From NCBI RefSeq assembly GCF_029953635.1, contig NZ_CP124543.1, positions 6,108,367 through 6,172,366 on the forward strand: DNA of 64,000 nt, given 5' to 3'. The DNA is from Halotia branconii CENA392. Its GTDB lineage: Bacteria; Cyanobacteriota; Cyanobacteriia; Cyanobacteriales; Nostocaceae. The notes beneath the pieces were generated by a model. That model did not search any database. It saw only the letters and a program-made list of their open reading frames with translations, and was not told the origin of the DNA. The position numbers were made by a program, and so were the translations under genes. Below, in pieces: positions 28,235-37,583 of this stretch (the first letter of the stretch is position 1; each line of letters opens with the position of its first letter).

Positions 28235-28392
28235 ATACCGTTTCACTTTAAAGTTGATACATTTGGGCAAGCAGGGGAAGCAGGGGAAGCAGCACTTCGG
28301 CTACGCGGTAGTTGAGCGCAGTCGAAACTCAGTGACCGGAGGCAGGGGGAGTAAGAAAAGTAATTTGTATCAATAATTTCGTGAAATGGTAT
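28235..28392. repeat. 158-bp palindromic mobile repeat, copy 1
   Basis: The ends ATACCGTTTCAC (28235) and GTGAAATGGTAT (to 28392) are inverted with one mismatch; a second inverted pair (TTGATACA/TGTATCAA) lies inside. The interior holds tandem GCAGGGGAA words and the CGGCTACGCG...GCGCAGTCGAAACTCAGTGACCGG core. It matches the repeat at 51511-51659 base for base, apart from one extra 9-bp GCAGGGGAA unit here. It ends 3 bp before the stop codon of the downstream convergent permease gene. Confidence 0.85.
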
Positions 28393-28395
28393 TAC

Positions 28396-30429
28396 TTATT
28401 CTTTATTCTTTGCCCCGAAGGGGTTAGGTAATAGCAGCCATAAGAAATAAGGTGTACCAATCAGGGCGGTGACTAATCCAGAGGGTATTTCTTTTGGTGC
28501 TAAAACTACCCGCCCTAAAGTATCTGCTAAAACGACTAAAATAGCACCTAAAATTGCTGTTAGCGGTACTAACTGGCGGTGACGATAGCCGATTGTCAAT
28601 CTTGCTGCATGAGGAGCTATCAAACCGACGAAGCTGATGGTTCCCACTGTTGATACTGCTGCACCCGCTAAAGCAACTGCTACTGTAACGCAGATAGCGC
28701 GGGCTGTTTGCAATCGCATTCCCAAGGTACGAGGTAAGTCTTCTCCTAATGCCATCAAATCGATTTTACGGGCAATTACCCAAGCTATGGGTAACAAAAT
28801 TAACGGAAATATAATTAGCCGTCCGACTTCATCCCACTGACGAGCGTAGGTGCTTCCAGATAGCCAAACCAAGGCTTGGACTACTCGCAGCTTGGCGGCA
28901 ACGATCATTAAGTTAATACCCGCAGCACAAAACGCCGAAACTGCAATACCCACTAAAGCCAGCCGTGTCGGTACTATTCCCCGTTGCCAAGCAGCTAAAT
29001 ATACAATGCCGAAAGCTGCAAACGCACCAATGAAAGCTGCTATTGACACCGCTTCTTGGGGGGCATTGGGGATGATAATCATTACTAACAATGCCGCAAA
29101 ACCAGCACCGGAAGTAATGCCGACAATCTCAGGACCCGCAAGGGGATTTCTTACTGTTCCCTGTAATAACAAACCACTTACTGCTAATGCTGCTCCTGCT
29201 AGGGAACCAACTAAAAGACGCGGTAATCGAAGTTGAAATAAAACTTTTTGAGTAAAGGTATTTCCACCACCTTTAAATGTATCAATTAATTGGGTAAAAC
29301 TAAAGTTAATATTGCCAAATAATAAACCAGCAATGAAAGCGAGTAACAAGCAAAAAATTGCCGTTGACAATACAACTGGGTAATAAAAAGCCGATTTTGA
29401 TTGAATTTTGATGCTTTCGTTTCCATTACTTTTATTTAGTATTTGCTGAGAACGAGCTAACCAAATTAAAAATGGCGCACCAATCAAAGCGGTAATACTA
29501 CCAGCTGGTAATTCACTTAAATTAGTTGTCAGTGCCATTGCTACCGTATCCGCAGCTAGCAGCATGACTGCACCCCAAATTGCTGTTAATGGTAGTAATA
29601 AAAAGTGTCTGCGACATCCCATTAATTTCACTAAATGGGGAGCTACTAAACCGACAAAACCGATAGAACCTACCACACTCACCGCTACAGATGCTAAAAA
29701 CACTGCCACCACAGTACTGCTCAGACGATTAAACTGCACTCTCGAACCAAGGGTAAGCGCTAAATCATCTTCCAATAAAAGCGCATCTAGCTGTTTTGCC
29801 ATCAAAAGGGCGATCGCCATCCCAATTAATATCCTTGGGACTGCATAAATCGTACTATCCCAATTTGTTTGGATTAAAGAACCAGCACCCCAGAAAAATA
29901 AATCGCGGGTTTCATTTTCGTAAAATAGTTGCAAAGCTGCACTTATTGCTGCCAATGTTAAAGAAACTGCGACACCTGCAAGAGTTAAGCGAATTGGCGT
30001 TATCTTTCCGGCAGCAGCGATCGCATATACTAAAAAAGCTGCCAGCAATCCACCTGTCAACGCTACCAACACAGGTGAAAGTGCAAATAATTCTGGTGCA
30101 AAAATTACTGTGGCTGTTACTGCTAGATAAGCACCCGCATTTACCCCCAAAGTCGCTGGAGAAGCCAAGGGGTTACGAGTCACGGTTTGTAATAATACCC
30201 CCGCCATTCCCAAAGCCGCACCCACGATAACAGTAATAGTGGCACGGGGTAAACGTAGATAACGCACAATGTTATCGGCATTGCTATTATTAGATGAGAA
30301 AATTGCCTTAATTACTGTATTAAAACTTAATTTTGCTTGTCCTTGGGTAATGTGGATAAAAAATAATAGGAATAGTAAAGTTATTCCTACAGTTAAAATT
30401 AAGAAAGTATTTCCTTTAAATTTGGACAT
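28396..30429 (-). CDS. FhuB-type fused iron-siderophore ABC permease
   Basis: A 677-residue inner-membrane protein made of two FecCD/BtuC-type halves (about 15-330 and 350-677), each with about ten transmembrane segments. Both halves carry RLPR near the start (RYLRLPRATI, QLRLPRLLVG) and the coupling-loop signatures GFVGLVAPHLVKLM and SFVGLIAPHAARLT. Fusion of both permease halves in one chain is the FhuB arrangement typical of hydroxamate siderophore import. With the ATPase (31620) and binding protein (30670) upstream it forms a complete ABC importer. A 240-bp spacer holding a nested repeat separates it from the binding-protein gene. Confidence 0.93.
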   Translation of the reverse strand: MSKFKGNTFLILTVGITLLFLLFFIHITQGQAKLSFNTVIKAIFSSNNSNADNIVRYLRLPRATITVIVGAALGMAGVLLQTVTRNPLASPATLGVNAGAYLAVTATVIFAPELFALSPVLVALTGGLLAAFLVYAIAAAGKITPIRLTLAGVAVSLTLAAISAALQLFYENETRDLFFWGAGSLIQTNWDSTIYAVPRILIGMAIALLMAKQLDALLLEDDLALTLGSRVQFNRLSSTVVAVFLASVAVSVVGSIGFVGLVAPHLVKLMGCRRHFLLLPLTAIWGAVMLLAADTVAMALTTNLSELPAGSITALIGAPFLIWLARSQQILNKSNGNESIKIQSKSAFYYPVVLSTAIFCLLLAFIAGLLFGNINFSFTQLIDTFKGGGNTFTQKVLFQLRLPRLLVGSLAGAALAVSGLLLQGTVRNPLAGPEIVGITSGAGFAALLVMIIIPNAPQEAVSIAAFIGAFAAFGIVYLAAWQRGIVPTRLALVGIAVSAFCAAGINLMIVAAKLRVVQALVWLSGSTYARQWDEVGRLIIFPLILLPIAWVIARKIDLMALGEDLPRTLGMRLQTARAICVTVAVALAGAAVSTVGTISFVGLIAPHAARLTIGYRHRQLVPLTAILGAILVVLADTLGRVVLAPKEIPSGLVTALIGTPYFLWLLLPNPFGAKNKE

Positions 30430-30498
30430 AGGGAGTAGGGATAAATAATGTTATTTTCCTGCTACTTAAAAATTATCTGTATCTATTTATTTTTAGGA

Positions 30499-30641
30499 GC
30501 ATCCCACTTTTTTGAATGTCATTGCAAGCGAAGCGAAGCAATCGCAAAATCCTCCAACTAAGAGCGAGTCGATGCGATTGCTTCGTCGTTCCTCCTCGCA
30601 ATGACAGTTATTATCTCATTGGAAAATAAAAACTGGGATGC
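30499..30641. repeat. 143-bp nested inverted repeat in the fhuD/fhuB-type spacer
   Basis: The outer arms are GCATCCCA (30499-30506) followed by a T-run, and its complement TGGGATGC (30634-30641). An inner palindrome runs from GTCATTGC (30518) to GCAATGAC (30605) with aagcgaagcgaagcaatcgca on one side and tgcgattgcttcg on the other. This is a common Nostoc intergenic element. It sits between two genes of one transport operon and could affect read-through. Confidence 0.75.
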
Positions 30642-30669
30642 ACCCTTTATTTTTTCTGTGAACCCAAGG

Positions 30670-31623
30670 CTATGAGTAATTCATCTTTTCCTCAAAAGCA
30701 GTTACTACTTTATTTACTAAAATTTCTGCGGACAAAGGGCCACCAAATACCCAAGTATCTGATGCAATTGGATAAAGTCGATTTTCTTTGACAAACTGCA
30801 AACCTTTCCACACCGGATTATTTTGTAATTGCTGCCAATGACTATTGTTATTTGTAGTAATATAAATAAAGTTTGCTGCTTCTACTTTTGGTAATGCCTC
30901 TATCCAAACTGTATTAAATCCAAATGAGTCAAATTTACCTGACCAAGCATTCTCTAAACCAATTTGTTGGAGAATTTGTATCACCATTGCATCATCTGTA
31001 AATAACCGCAACTGTGGCGCACTATCACTAAATTGACCTAAGAGAAATTTTCTATTTGCTATTTTTAAATCACTTATTTTTTTTTCAGCTTGTGTGAAAG
31101 TGGTCTGTATTTTTTCTAATACTGCTTTTCCTTGCTTCTCACGCTTCACAGTGTCAGCAATTTTGATAAATGTCTGCTGCATTTCTGACAATTGATTTAT
31201 ACTACTATCTGCTGACGGATAAGGGTTAAATAACAAAGTTGGAGCTATAGAAGCGAGAGTATCGTAAATTACTTGATGCCGCAATTCCACACCGATGATT
31301 AAATCGGGTTCTAGTTGAGCTATGGCTTCTAAATTTGGTTCGGCTCGCGTACCTATATCCGCTACAGATGCAGCTAATTGAGGCTGTATATCGACAAATT
31401 TTTGATAACCATTAATATCTGCTACCCCAACGGGCTGAATCCCTAAAGCCAGCAAATCTTCTACATACACCCATTCTAAAGCAACAATGCGAGATGGTGT
31501 TTTTGCTGATATAGATTTATCTTTCGAGGAAACAGAAGAATTATGATAGTTATTTTTGCAAGCAACTGTGAAAGCAGACATGATCATTGCAGTTAGAAAA
31601 AAGCGCCTGCTGTATCCGTTCAT
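30670..31623 (-). CDS. iron-siderophore substrate-binding lipoprotein (FhuD/FecB type)
   Basis: A class III periplasmic binding protein of 317 residues from the chosen start. The N terminus has SRRFFLTAMIMSAFTVACKN, combining a twin-arginine-like motif with a lipobox (TVAC), so it should be a lipid-anchored periplasmic protein. The body shows RIVALEWVYVEDLLALGIQPVGVADINGY, EPNLEAIAQLEPDLIIG and NRLYPIASDTWVFGGPLSAE. ATG at 31623 is chosen because it overlaps the ATPase stop as ATGA (31620-31623); a longer frame opens at 31668. It delivers ferric siderophore to the FhuB-type permease. Confidence 0.92.
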   Translation of the reverse strand: MNGYSRRFFLTAMIMSAFTVACKNNYHNSSVSSKDKSISAKTPSRIVALEWVYVEDLLALGIQPVGVADINGYQKFVDIQPQLAASVADIGTRAEPNLEAIAQLEPDLIIGVELRHQVIYDTLASIAPTLLFNPYPSADSSINQLSEMQQTFIKIADTVKREKQGKAVLEKIQTTFTQAEKKISDLKIANRKFLLGQFSDSAPQLRLFTDDAMVIQILQQIGLENAWSGKFDSFGFNTVWIEALPKVEAANFIYITTNNNSHWQQLQNNPVWKGLQFVKENRLYPIASDTWVFGGPLSAEILVNKVVTAFEEKMNYS

Positions 31624-32426
31624 CCGGCTTTCCTCTGAGTTGCTAGTCTGTAATCGCAAGGTAAACAAATTGGATAACCGTTAATGGGATGGGGTATAAC
31701 GGTCATGTCTACGTTAAATACTTGCTGAATATTACTGGTTGTCATCACTTCTTTGGGACTTCCGCTAGCAACTACCTTGCCTTGGGAAATCATAATTAAG
31801 TTATCGCTATAAGCCGCAGCTTGGTTTAAATCGTGGAGTACCCAGCCTACAGTAATTCCATGTTCTTGATTTAACTGCCTTACTAAAGCTAAAACATCTA
31901 ATTGATGGCGGATATCCAGAAAAGTTGTTGGTTCATCTAGCAATAATACGCGGGTTTGTTGGGCGATCGCCATTGCAATCCAAGCTCGTTGACGCTCTCC
32001 TCCCGAAAGGGTATCAACAGCCCTTGATGCAAGGCTAGATAGTCCCGTAACCGTCAGCGCCCATTCTATCGCCGCCCTATCTTTTGCGGAAAGTCTGCCC
32101 AGTAAATTTTGATGAGGATAGCGTCCGTAACCGATCAATTCTTTAACGGTGATTGCTGGTGGAATCTCTGAGGTTTGAGGTAGCATTGCCAACTGTTGCG
32201 CTAACTGTTTTGTAGGCATTTTAGCAATGTTGCGACCGTTGATATAAACTACACCCTGGCTTGGTGCTAATAATCTAGCTAGAGTCCGCAATACCGTACT
32301 TTTTCCCGAACCATTTGGCCCTAATAAAGCCGTAATTTCACCTCCATGCAGCGTGATAGAGAGGTCAGAAACAATGATTGTGCGGTTATAAGCAATTTTC
32401 AGGTTATGAGCATCAATTGCTACCAA
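31620..32426 (-). CDS. iron-siderophore ABC transporter ATPase (FhuC/FecE type)
   Basis: A 268-residue ATPase with Walker A GPNGSGKST, Q-loop MLPQTS, signature LSGGERQR, Walker B VLLLDEPT and switch His in GWVLHDL. Length and motifs are those of FecE/FhuC proteins. The start codon is TTG at 32426, backed by a strong GGAGG seven bases upstream; no ATG lies nearby. Its stop overlaps the start of the binding-protein gene by 4 bp, so the two are probably translationally coupled. It energises ferric-siderophore import from the cytoplasmic face. Confidence 0.94.
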   Translation of the reverse strand: MVAIDAHNLKIAYNRTIIVSDLSITLHGGEITALLGPNGSGKSTVLRTLARLLAPSQGVVYINGRNIAKMPTKQLAQQLAMLPQTSEIPPAITVKELIGYGRYPHQNLLGRLSAKDRAAIEWALTVTGLSSLASRAVDTLSGGERQRAWIAMAIAQQTRVLLLDEPTTFLDIRHQLDVLALVRQLNQEHGITVGWVLHDLNQAAAYSDNLIMISQGKVVASGSPKEVMTTSNIQQVFNVDMTVIPHPINGYPICLPCDYRLATQRKAG

Positions 32427-32527
32427 TTTTTAACCTCCAATCTAATGATATAGTTTAGCAATTACAAGTTGCTTTTTCAGGTTGCCAGAAAGAAAACAAC
32501 CTTATTAATAGCTAACCTAATTGAGAA

Positions 32528-34381
32528 TCATTTTGTCAAGTAGTCATCAGAGTATTGAGAAAGTTTGGCATTAGATGCAGATAATTCACCTACTTTATAT
32601 AAAGCATTATTAACTTTGCCATAGGCAGCGGCATGAGGGCGATCGCCATCGTCAGCGTAGCCATAAGTTAACAACCTGTTGCGATTCAAGCACAATTTAG
32701 TAAATTGGGGTGCAAACAAGTTAAATATTTCAAATCTGCCTTGCATTTCGGGAAAACGACTTTGATAATTTAAAATCGTCTCTCGCACTTGCAACCAAAA
32801 ACTTTGTTCTGGATAGTTATGGTAATCTGCTAAGAGGTGAGAAAGATAGCGATGGTGACAGATAAATAACCCAGCAAAGATAAACTGACACAAGCCTTCT
32901 GGGGGTTCTGTAAGCAATACTGTTTTTAATTCTTCAGGTAAAGATGCTAGTTCCGGTAAGGGATGACGACTGATATTTACATCATCGACAAAATCTTTCA
33001 TCGCCAAGCGGTGAGGAATACAATTCTTAAGTACCAAAATAGTGTTTTCCCCGTGGGGAGAGAACACCACACCATAGCGATAGAGATAGTGAAGTAGAGG
33101 TGGCAAGATGATGTTAAACAAACGAGATAGCCATACTTCTAAACTCAGCCCGGAACATTCTACCAACTGAGAAATAAAGGGTTTACCACTACCATCAACG
33201 TGCAGTAAAGCCGCTAAGGTAATCGGGCGTTCATCAAATTCAGTATAAGATAATACGCTTTCTCGCCACAGACAGCCTAACATTTCCTTGTATTGGTAAG
33301 GTGCGCCGGAAAATTGGCTATAGTAGGGATGGTCGTAATTGATACTGGCAATTTCTCCAGGAAGGATAAAGCGACATTCATCTTTAAGGAAAGAGTCGCG
33401 ATCGTAAATTGATTTAATCCATTCGGTTACTTGGGGAGCAACTACAGTTCTTTCACCGGGTAGACCGCGATAAACTAAAGTATTTAAAATACTCAATGGC
33501 AATTTGACGTAGCATTTATGGGGATTAGTGATATTTGCAAAGGTACGGATGGATTGTTGGGGTAGATATTTATCATCGCTTTCACCGAGGGGAACAATGG
33601 CTTTGGTAGCGATTTCGCAAGCGAATAGGGGGATAATAATATTCTTCCACTGCCATCCATGAACTGGTAAGAAATAATAATTTTCTGAATCGAGATTTTG
33701 TGATTTTAAGACAGATATAAATTTCGTGAGGATTGCTTCTCCTAATTCTGCTTGCATCAAAGTTTGGTAATCTAATTCTTTGATAGCTTGAAAGTGAGCG
33801 CGATCGCGTTTCACCGCAATCCAAAATAGATTTACTGGTTGTTTTTGTTCTGGTGCATAAGCTAGGTAATCATCATAACCAAAACCGATACGTCCTTTAT
33901 TAAAAGTAATCCAAGGATGTCCTTGCATTTCTCCTTCTAAATGAGGATAATCTAACTGTGTCAAGTCAATATCTTGAGTTGCTTGTTTAAACTGAATGTG
34001 GGTATCTGCCAGTAAAGTATTACTTAACTCTTTAATGAGGTGAGCAGTAGTTTCCGCTGTCATTCCTACAGCAATATGAATATCCAAAACAAATTGTAAG
34101 GGATTTGCAGCACTCAACCATTCCTTACCTTGATAACGCTGTAAAGAAGTAGGAATGACATGATAAGAATCAAACAAACGTTTTTTAGCTTGGAAACGAT
34201 AAGCAATACCTCCAGGTAAAGAAAGATGGTAAATTGTCAAATCTGGCTTTTCTTCCCAAATTTCCGGTTGAATAATTTCCTCATACATAAATTCAGAAAG
34301 CATTTTTGCAAGTAAATTCTTACCTACAATTTGCCAAGTCTCTGGTTGTAATGCCTGATTTAAAGTTGATAAAGAATCCAT
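32528..34381 (-). CDS. IucA/IucC-family NIS siderophore synthetase (second copy)
   Basis: A 617-residue NRPS-independent siderophore synthetase of typical length. Motifs: LPVHGWQW (the ATP/citrate-binding HPxHxWQ region), QQSIRTFANI, KCYVKLPLSILNTL, HVDGSGKPFISQLVECSG, and GVVFSPHGENTILVLKN, matching the GxxxExHxQN-like catalytic segment with the second Gln replaced. These enzymes adenylate citrate carboxylates and join them to hydroxamate amines. With the other synthetase (37584) it can perform the two condensations on citrate for a schizokinen-type dihydroxamate. Which copy does which step cannot be told from the sequence. It is 100 bp upstream of the importer genes on the same strand. Confidence 0.92.
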   Translation of the reverse strand: MDSLSTLNQALQPETWQIVGKNLLAKMLSEFMYEEIIQPEIWEEKPDLTIYHLSLPGGIAYRFQAKKRLFDSYHVIPTSLQRYQGKEWLSAANPLQFVLDIHIAVGMTAETTAHLIKELSNTLLADTHIQFKQATQDIDLTQLDYPHLEGEMQGHPWITFNKGRIGFGYDDYLAYAPEQKQPVNLFWIAVKRDRAHFQAIKELDYQTLMQAELGEAILTKFISVLKSQNLDSENYYFLPVHGWQWKNIIIPLFACEIATKAIVPLGESDDKYLPQQSIRTFANITNPHKCYVKLPLSILNTLVYRGLPGERTVVAPQVTEWIKSIYDRDSFLKDECRFILPGEIASINYDHPYYSQFSGAPYQYKEMLGCLWRESVLSYTEFDERPITLAALLHVDGSGKPFISQLVECSGLSLEVWLSRLFNIILPPLLHYLYRYGVVFSPHGENTILVLKNCIPHRLAMKDFVDDVNISRHPLPELASLPEELKTVLLTEPPEGLCQFIFAGLFICHHRYLSHLLADYHNYPEQSFWLQVRETILNYQSRFPEMQGRFEIFNLFAPQFTKLCLNRNRLLTYGYADDGDRPHAAAYGKVNNALYKVGELSASNAKLSQYSDDYLTK

Positions 34382-34478
34382 GATAGTCTTTCCTATTTTA
34401 TGAGATATTTTTCTGCAAAAACGCGCCCTTATTTTTGTGTGAGAAAAACATATAGTAATTCAATTTGATTTCTAAAGA

Positions 34479-35678
34479 CTAAGGATGATGACTAATTTTA
34501 GAAAAAGTAAAACAAGACTTGCGAAAAACTGCTAACCGGACAAAGATTAAATTAACGCTACCAATTATCCCAGCCACTAAAAATGGCACAGCTAAACTAT
34601 AAGTGTTGACTAATGCTGAAGCCATCAAGGGTGCTGCGAGATGTCCAAAATTCGCAAAGGAAGTTGTCAGGCTGTAATTAAAATGCAGACGATTAGAAGC
34701 ACTACTATTAAACAATTGCAATTCTAAAGCTGCTTGTGTCACCGCAAGACAAAATCCGTAAATTACCCGCGCCAAAATTAAAACAAAAATATTTTGTGTC
34801 CAACCTTGAAAAAATAAACTAGTAACTAACAAGCATATTCCTCCTAAGTAAATAGACGGTAAAGCCTTGGGTTGACAAGCTTTGCGGATATAGGGTAAAG
34901 CGGCGATCGCCATAATACTGGGTATCAAAAACAGCAAGCTACTGGCAAGCAGATTAATGTTAAAGAAGTTGGTTGTGACGTATTCTGTAAAGTAAGGACG
35001 CACTAAATTATTTGCTAATTGAAAAGTGAGAATTGCCATCCCGATAGCAACGATAAAACTCAATTGATTGCTAGCTATGGGAGCATTTTCAATATTTTGT
35101 TTATCTTTTTTTCGGGTAAAAACACCTTGCAAAATATAGATGCAAATAATTAGTTGTACAACATCCGCAACTGCAATTAGATAAAACAACCTTAAAGGTG
35201 TTGCAAAGTTCACCATTCCCGCACCAGCAACGGTTGCAGCGATAATTGCACCGTGAAATACGGCTTGGTAAATTCCTGTAGCTGTCGCGCGCTTTGCTTC
35301 ACCTGCTAGTTGGATAATCAAAGGATAAACTAATAGGTAACTGCTTTTAAACAGCAATAAAATGATGGTATAAACAAGGAACTGGGAAGCATTGTTGCTT
35401 GTCCCCATCAAAGCAGTCATTATTGCCGTACCGGCTTGACCGATGTAGAGTAGATATTTAACTTCGATATTGCGGGATAAAATACCCCATATCGGCGCAC
35501 ACAGCACTACAGTTAAGCGACAGATAAAGATGTAATATCCTGTATAAGCTAAATCTTCAACACCAAATACCTTGCGAAAAAACTGAGGATAAAAGGGTGA
35601 AAGTAATACCTCGTTAAATACCGCCAGGAATACGCATAAAAATAGTGCAAAAGATACCATGCTTTGGCGATGTCTCAT
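34479..35678 (-). CDS. MFS transporter, probable siderophore exporter
   Basis: A 399-residue major facilitator with about 12 transmembrane segments, beginning VSFALFLCVFLAVFNEVLLSPFYPQFFRKVFG. It shares the siderophore operon, with its ATG overlapping the stop of the monooxygenase gene (ATGA at 35675-35678). Similar MFS genes in hydroxamate siderophore clusters export the newly made siderophore. Substrate is inferred from position only. The FNEVLLSPFYPQF start and sparse motif A (GILSRNIEVKYL) place it away from the drug-exporter group. Confidence 0.85.
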   Translation of the reverse strand: MRHRQSMVSFALFLCVFLAVFNEVLLSPFYPQFFRKVFGVEDLAYTGYYIFICRLTVVLCAPIWGILSRNIEVKYLLYIGQAGTAIMTALMGTSNNASQFLVYTIILLLFKSSYLLVYPLIIQLAGEAKRATATGIYQAVFHGAIIAATVAGAGMVNFATPLRLFYLIAVADVVQLIICIYILQGVFTRKKDKQNIENAPIASNQLSFIVAIGMAILTFQLANNLVRPYFTEYVTTNFFNINLLASSLLFLIPSIMAIAALPYIRKACQPKALPSIYLGGICLLVTSLFFQGWTQNIFVLILARVIYGFCLAVTQAALELQLFNSSASNRLHFNYSLTTSFANFGHLAAPLMASALVNTYSLAVPFLVAGIIGSVNLIFVRLAVFRKSCFTFSKISHHP

Positions 35679-36976
35679 GCTGCTATTCCAAACTGCTGAA
35701 AGATATTCTGGCGTTTTACCGGATAAACTGTTTCTCCTGCCAAAGTATTTATAATTACAGAGTTGCGATAACAGCCCAATCCTAAATCTGGGGAACCAAT
35801 ACCGTGAGTATGTAATTCTGCATTTTGAACAAAAATCCGGTTAGGAATATCTTTTGTTAAACCGAGGTGATAATCAAAGTTGATGTTGTAGCGTCCTTTT
35901 TCATCCCACTGCATCAAATCGCGGATATTTGCAATACAGTTTGGTACAGCATGACGATATCCCGTAGCGAGAATAATACAGTCAGTTTCATGACTAAATC
36001 GTTCGTCTTGATGGGAATGACGATAGGTAAGACGATAGCGGTTATTTGTAGTTTCGACTTCTTTAACCTCTACTCCAGATCTTAACTTGATATTGGGATA
36101 ATTTTCAGCGACGGAACGCTCGTAAAGCAAGTCATATATTTTGTTAATGGTACTAAAACTAATACCTTTATAAAGTAAGTCTTGCTTTTTGATTAAATCG
36201 TCTCGCTTCTGGGGAGATAGACTGTAGAAATAATGGATATAGTCAGGAGAAAAATGCTCTAACCCTAGCTTAGAATATTCCATTGGCAAGAAGCCCGAAG
36301 AACGAGTACACCAATTAATTTCATATTGGTAGTTTTCCTGTTCTTGTAAGAGTTCGTAAAAAATTTCAGCCGCACTTTGTCCAGAACCAATTACTGTAAC
36401 GGATTTTGATTGACGGAGAATTTCTCGTCTATCTAAAAATTCTGCTGAGTGAAAAAGACTCTCCGATTTCATATTTTGGAAACAAGCAGGTATTTGAGGA
36501 ACAGAACCAACTCCTAAAACCAAATTTTTACAGTCATAGGTTAAACTAGTATTATTTTTGATATCTTGAGTTTTGACGGCAAATAACTGAGATTCTTCTT
36601 GCCAGTTTATACTTTCTACTTGCTGTCCAAAACAACAACTTGATAACTGTTCTGCTACCCATTGACAGTAATGATTGTATTCCCGTCGAGGAATATGAAA
36701 TTCTTCCCAAAAGTAAAATTGATAAAGACGAGATTTAGCTTTTAAATAGCTAAGAAAGCTAAACTTATTGCTAGGTTCAGCCATCGTCACTAAATCTGCT
36801 AAAAATGGCACTTGAATGGAACTTCCCTCAATTAATAAACCAGGATGCCATTGAAACTTGGTTTTTTGTTCGATAAACAAAGACTTAATTTTAGTTACAG
36901 GTTCTAACAGTGCTGCTAAACCTAAATTAAAAGGTCCAATCCCCACACCAATTAAATCATAAACACGATCTTGCAT
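35675..36976 (-). CDS. flavin-dependent N-monooxygenase (IucD/RhbE type)
   Basis: A 433-residue lysine/ornithine/diamine N6-monooxygenase. FAD motif: DLIGVGIGPFNLGLAALLEP at the N terminus. The NADPH motif is VTVIGSGQSAAEIFYELL, and the family LATGYRHAVP motif follows. Substrate-side motifs include WHPGLLIEGSSIQVPFLADL. It hydroxylates one amine of 1,3-diaminopropane before acetylation. ATG at 36976 is chosen since it overlaps the acetyltransferase stop as TAATG. ATG 36985 and a longer frame at 37012 are alternatives. Substrate is inferred from the diaminobutyrate genes upstream. Confidence 0.93.
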   Translation of the reverse strand: MQDRVYDLIGVGIGPFNLGLAALLEPVTKIKSLFIEQKTKFQWHPGLLIEGSSIQVPFLADLVTMAEPSNKFSFLSYLKAKSRLYQFYFWEEFHIPRREYNHYCQWVAEQLSSCCFGQQVESINWQEESQLFAVKTQDIKNNTSLTYDCKNLVLGVGSVPQIPACFQNMKSESLFHSAEFLDRREILRQSKSVTVIGSGQSAAEIFYELLQEQENYQYEINWCTRSSGFLPMEYSKLGLEHFSPDYIHYFYSLSPQKRDDLIKKQDLLYKGISFSTINKIYDLLYERSVAENYPNIKLRSGVEVKEVETTNNRYRLTYRHSHQDERFSHETDCIILATGYRHAVPNCIANIRDLMQWDEKGRYNINFDYHLGLTKDIPNRIFVQNAELHTHGIGSPDLGLGCYRNSVIINTLAGETVYPVKRQNIFQQFGIAA

Positions 36977-37551
36977 TACTTCCATTTCTCCATAAAATGT
37001 TGACGTTCGCAAAACATCAAAGCCGCATTTTTATCCGGTAATAAAATTTCTCTTTGAAACACAAAGCCACATTTTTCAAAAACATGAATCATTTTTTGAT
37101 TGCGAATATCTGGTTCTGCAATAATTTTTTGAGTTGCAGAATATTGAAACTGAAAAAACGTCATGGCACGTAACAAAGGTAAAGCATAACCCTTACCTAA
37201 AAAGTAGCGATCGCCAATTAACAAATGAATACCTTGGTCGCTGTTTTCTGCTGAATAATAACCGGATATAACATCATCAATTGTCCAGTATGACTCCCAA
37301 TAACTCATGGGAACACCATCTATAAAACCAATGTAAAGATTTTGATGTTTATCCGCTAAAGCCTTTTGCAAATACTGCTGAATTTTATCTTTATTAAATC
37401 CTAATTTCCAAAAAGTAATTACATAATCTTGATTCATCCATTTGTGAATTTTATCTAGATCTGCCGATAAATTGGCCGGACGAAAAGCAATAACTTTATT
37501 AAGTTTTACATCCAGCTTTTGGTAAACGTAATTATCAGTAGTTGATGTCAT
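36976..37551 (-). CDS. GNAT N-acetyltransferase for hydroxamate formation (IucB/RhbD type)
   Basis: A 191-residue GNAT protein of the siderophore acetyltransferase family (AlcB/IucB-like): RPANLSADLDKIHKWMNQDYV, MSYWESYWTIDD, HLLIGDRYFLGKGYALPLLR (acyl-CoA-binding turn), and AEPDIRNQKMIHVFEKCGFV. It transfers an acyl group from acyl-CoA to N-hydroxy-diaminopropane, making the hydroxamate arm. An acetyl donor gives schizokinen; related cyanobacterial enzymes can use a longer chain, as in synechobactins, and the sequence alone does not decide. It shares one base with the monooxygenase start. Confidence 0.9.
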   Translation of the reverse strand: MTSTTDNYVYQKLDVKLNKVIAFRPANLSADLDKIHKWMNQDYVITFWKLGFNKDKIQQYLQKALADKHQNLYIGFIDGVPMSYWESYWTIDDVISGYYSAENSDQGIHLLIGDRYFLGKGYALPLLRAMTFFQFQYSATQKIIAEPDIRNQKMIHVFEKCGFVFQREILLPDKNAALMFCERQHFMEKWK

Positions 37552-37583
37552 TTGAGCGGTATATCTTTGTCGTTTATGTTTAT

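Noticed and set aside
28133..28315. 60-codon frame over the mobile repeat
   Set aside because: It runs through the repeat (GQAGEAGEAALRLRGS is repeat-encoded) and has no ribosome site or family features.
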